32,109 nt of DNA from Coriobacteriales bacterium (GTDB lineage Bacteria > Actinomycetota > Coriobacteriia > Coriobacteriales > Atopobiaceae), in contig JAQXQO010000067.1 in the NCBI GenBank assembly GCA_029101205.1, positions 1-32,109 on the forward strand. The letters run 5' to 3'. A model generated the notes under the pieces. The model worked only from the letters and a program-made list of their open reading frames with translations. It was not told the DNA's origin and ran no database searches. A program made the position numbers and the translations under genes. Positions 29,829-32,109 of this stretch are shown here, piece by piece. The first letter of the stretch is position 1. Every line of letters starts with the position of its first letter.

Positions 29829-31118
29829 ATGAGCACTCAGCCCCAGGCGCTTTCCCTGATACACGACGAGGGCGACCTCCGCGAACACCTGCAGCCCGTG
29901 TGCGTGGGCGCCTCCATCCTGGGGTACTCGTACGCGCGCTGCTTCGTCGAGGCCTACGGCATCAAGCCCATCCTGATCTCGGGCATCGACGTCAAGGTGA
30001 CCTCCTCCAGCCGCTTCTGCGAGTATCGCCTGGTGCCGGGCATCGAGGACGAGTCGGTCCTGGTGCCCTACCTGTGCAACCTGGGCCGTCAGCTGGAGCA
30101 GCAGGGCAAGTGCGGCCTCCTGCAGGGCTCGGTCGACTGGAACGCGCGCATCATCTCGGCCCACAAGGAGGAGCTCTCCCAGTGGTTCGTGGTGCCCTAC
30201 ATCGACTTCGACCTCCTGGACCGCATAACCCAGAAGGAGGAGTTCTACCGCATCTGCGACCAGCTGGGCATTGCCTACCCGCGCACGTGGTACCTGGACT
30301 GCTCGGACAAGGACTACCAGCTGGACACCTCCGCGTTCCCGTACCCGCTGATCGCCAAGCCCTCGAACTCCGCCGCCTACGACCTTCTGGAGTTCCCCGG
30401 AAAAAAGAAGATATACGAGATCGAGACCCCCGACGAGCTCCAGCGCGCCTTCGACGCCGTGCGCTCCTCGGGCTACGACCACAAGCTCATCGTCCAGGAC
30501 TTCGTGCCCGGCGACGATGACGCCATCCGCTCGCTGACCACGTTCTCCGACGCGCAGGGCAACGTGCGCGTGGTGGCCGGCGGCAGGGTGGTGCTGCAGG
30601 ACCACTCGCCCCTGGCGCTGGGCAACCCCGTGTGCATCCTCAGCGAGAAGGTCCAGAAGATCGTGGACGACGCAACGAGGTTCGTGAAGCACGTGGGCTA
30701 CCACGGATACGCCAACTTCGACATAAAGTACGACTCCCGCGACGGGTCGTACCGCTTCTTTGAGGTGAACACCCGCCCCGGCGCCAACACCTACTACGTC
30801 ACGCTGGGCGGCGTGAACTTCGTGAAGCCCATCGTGGAGGACTGGGTCCTGGGCCGCGAGCTGCCCTACCAGGAGGCGTACGACCCGTACGTCTACACCC
30901 TCATCCCAAAGAAGATCGTACAGCGTACGGTTGCCGACGAGGCCCTGCGCGACCAGGTGCTGTCGATGTACGCCTCGGGTCAGGCCCACTCGCCGCTGTT
31001 CTGCAGCAAGGACACGCTGAAGCACCAGATCTGGGCGCGCCTGATGTGGGACCGCCAGGTCTCCAAGTTCAAGAAGTACGTCTGGGACACGAACGGCAAG
31101 CAGGCGGACGTCGACTAG
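29829..31118 (+). CDS. ATP-grasp ligase, D-aspartate-ligase (Asl)-like
   Basis: A 429-residue ATP-grasp protein. The layout resembles enterococcal D-aspartate ligase: an N-terminal Rossmann-like part (PVCVGASILGYSYARCFVEAYGIKPILI), the FVVPYIDFDLLDRITQKEEFYRICDQLGIAYPRTW block, the ATP-binding LIAKPSNSAAYDLL (Lys177) and IVQDFVPGDDD, and the metal-binding FFEVNTRPGA (Glu312, Asn314). D-aspartate ligase attaches D-Asp to the Lys or Orn side chain of the peptidoglycan precursor. Its place after murJ and near a FemX-like gene supports an envelope job. No racemase gene, the usual partner, is nearby. ATG 29829 follows TTAGGAG. The family is firm, D-Asp specificity only likely. Confidence 0.78.
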   Translation: MSTQPQALSLIHDEGDLREHLQPVCVGASILGYSYARCFVEAYGIKPILISGIDVKVTSSSRFCEYRLVPGIEDESVLVPYLCNLGRQLEQQGKCGLLQGSVDWNARIISAHKEELSQWFVVPYIDFDLLDRITQKEEFYRICDQLGIAYPRTWYLDCSDKDYQLDTSAFPYPLIAKPSNSAAYDLLEFPGKKKIYEIETPDELQRAFDAVRSSGYDHKLIVQDFVPGDDDAIRSLTTFSDAQGNVRVVAGGRVVLQDHSPLALGNPVCILSEKVQKIVDDATRFVKHVGYHGYANFDIKYDSRDGSYRFFEVNTRPGANTYYVTLGGVNFVKPIVEDWVLGRELPYQEAYDPYVYTLIPKKIVQRTVADEALRDQVLSMYASGQAHSPLFCSKDTLKHQIWARLMWDRQVSKFKKYVWDTNGKQADVD

Positions 31119-31121
31119 GCC

Positions 31122-32109
31122 ATGAGCATCCGAGACCCCGGATACATACCCGACCTGCACCCCACTGCCCCTCGTCCGGAGGACGAGGGGCAACTCTCCA
31201 TAGCCCAGCAGGTCGACCGCGTGCCCACGCAGCCCGGCTGCTACCTGTGGAAGGACGCCAAGGGCGAGGTCATCTACGTCGGCAAGGCCAAGAACCTGCG
31301 CGCCCGCATGCGCCAGTACACCACCCTGCAGGACGACCGCCAAAAGATTCCCCTGATGATGCAGGTGGTCCGCAGCTTCGACTACGTGGTGGTCGAGAAC
31401 GCGCACGAGGCCCTCGTGCTCGAGCGAAACCTCATTGCCCAGTACCACCCGTACTTCAACGTGGACTTCCGCGACGACAAGTCCTACCCGTTCATCGCCG
31501 TGACCGAGTCGGACGTGTTCCCCTGCATCAAGTACACGCGCGAGAAGCACCGCAAGGGCACGCGCTACTTCGGCCCCTACACCGACGCTCACGCGGCGCG
31601 CGAGACCATCGACACCCTGCGCAAGGTCATCCCCATCTGCATCGGCACCTGCGCCGAGTGGCGCCGCGTGAAACGCCTGATGGACAAGAACCCCGACGAC
31701 GCCGCCGTCGCCAACATCATGCTGGCGCAGAACGGCAGGCCCTGCTTCGACTACCACGTGGGTCGCGGCCCCGGCGTGTGCGTGGGTGCCATAGACACCG
31801 TGGAGTACGCGCGCCACGTTCAGCAGGTGGAGCGGTTCCTCTCGGGAAAGCGCTCGGAGGTCATAGACGACCTGAACCAGCAGATGCAGGACGCGGCCGC
31901 AAACCTGGAGTTCGAGCGGGCGGGCCGCCTGAAGCAGCGCCTGGACGCCATCAACGGCCTGGAGGACCGCCAGCAGGTGGTGTTCCAGACGCCGGTCAGC
32001 CTGGACCTCATAGGCTTCTACCGCGAGGAGACCATCTCGGCCGCCTGCGTGTTCGTCGTGCGCGAGGGCATCACCATCCGCACGGTGGAGTTCATCCTCG
32101 ACAAGGGCA
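31122..32109 (+). CDS. uvrC: Excinuclease ABC subunit C, partial
   Basis: Dual-incision nuclease of nucleotide excision repair. The first 329 residues are visible; the frame continues past the window. A GIY-YIG nuclease domain shows GCYLW (39-43) and VIYVGKAKNLRARM (50-63). Then come the EALVLERNLIAQYHPYFN block, a cysteine region, and the UVR domain (NLEFERAGRLKQRLDAI, 261-277). The cysteine region is unusual: Cys208 in RPCFDYHVGR and Cys220 are present, but the third ligand position is Gly216, and Cys177 lies further upstream than expected. See findings. ATG 31122 comes 3 bases after the ATP-grasp stop with no clear ribosome site, suggesting coupling. Confidence 0.96.
   Translation, partial: MSIRDPGYIPDLHPTAPRPEDEGQLSIAQQVDRVPTQPGCYLWKDAKGEVIYVGKAKNLRARMRQYTTLQDDRQKIPLMMQVVRSFDYVVVENAHEALVLERNLIAQYHPYFNVDFRDDKSYPFIAVTESDVFPCIKYTREKHRKGTRYFGPYTDAHAARETIDTLRKVIPICIGTCAEWRRVKRLMDKNPDDAAVANIMLAQNGRPCFDYHVGRGPGVCVGAIDTVEYARHVQQVERFLSGKRSEVIDDLNQQMQDAAANLEFERAGRLKQRLDAINGLEDRQQVVFQTPVSLDLIGFYREETISAACVFVVREGITIRTVEFILDKG

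Noticed and set aside
28521-31817. A 1098-codon minus-strand open frame across the aminotransferase, ATP-grasp and uvrC genes.
   Set aside because: The three plus-strand genes have clear motifs and ribosome sites; the long reverse frame is what GC-rich third positions produce.

Overview
This is a GC-rich, gene-dense bacterial chromosomal segment. The overall gene content, the actinobacterial style of the envelope genes and the HisZ-type histidine operon suggest a Coriobacteriia member (Olsenella/Atopobium-like). That placement is an inference from content, not a database result. No tRNA, rRNA, CRISPR array, insertion sequence or phage gene was recognised.

Layout. (1) 1-1348, minus: 5'-part of a family 5 (peptide/oligopeptide) ABC transporter lipoprotein, cut by the window edge. 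(2) 1657-3318, plus: a membrane zinc-ribbon protein, coaE and a lytic transglycosylase, closed by a strong terminator. (3) 3513-5789: uvrB with a perfect -10 box. (4) 5891-6707: an orphan PTS IIA/IIB pair without a IIC gene. (5) 6877-10672, minus: a tightly coupled operon of an Mrp-type P-loop ATPase and two flavoproteins. (6) 10947-14364: uvrA, preceded by a LexA-like box, and a YbaK-type deacylase. (7) 14516-21590: histidine operon hisZG(fused)-hisD-hisC-hisB-hisH-hisA-hisF, with a perfect palindrome in its promoter. (8) 21715-23859: a FemX-like peptidoglycan-bridge enzyme (plus) and a degenerate ATP-binding regulator-like protein (minus), converging on a large hairpin. (9) 24074-24847: hisI and hisE, separated from the main his operon. 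(10) 25101-26501: a secreted PcsB/RipA-like NlpC/P60 hydrolase with a Ser-rich linker, preceded by a potentially structured leader. (11) 26720-32109: murJ, a DegT-like PLP enzyme, a D-aspartate-ligase-like ATP-grasp protein, and the start of uvrC.

How it fits together. The his genes supply every step from PRPP/ATP to histidinol phosphate plus the final dehydrogenase; no histidinol-phosphate phosphatase is present here. uvrA, uvrB and uvrC all fall within about 29 kb. Several genes act on peptidoglycan (lytic transglycosylase, FemX-like transferase, NlpC/P60 hydrolase, MurJ, ATP-grasp ligase). The most interesting points are the HisZ-HisG fusion with its candidate operator, the foldable leader before the NlpC/P60 gene, the murJ-aminotransferase-ATP-grasp cluster, and a UvrC lacking one conserved cluster cysteine.
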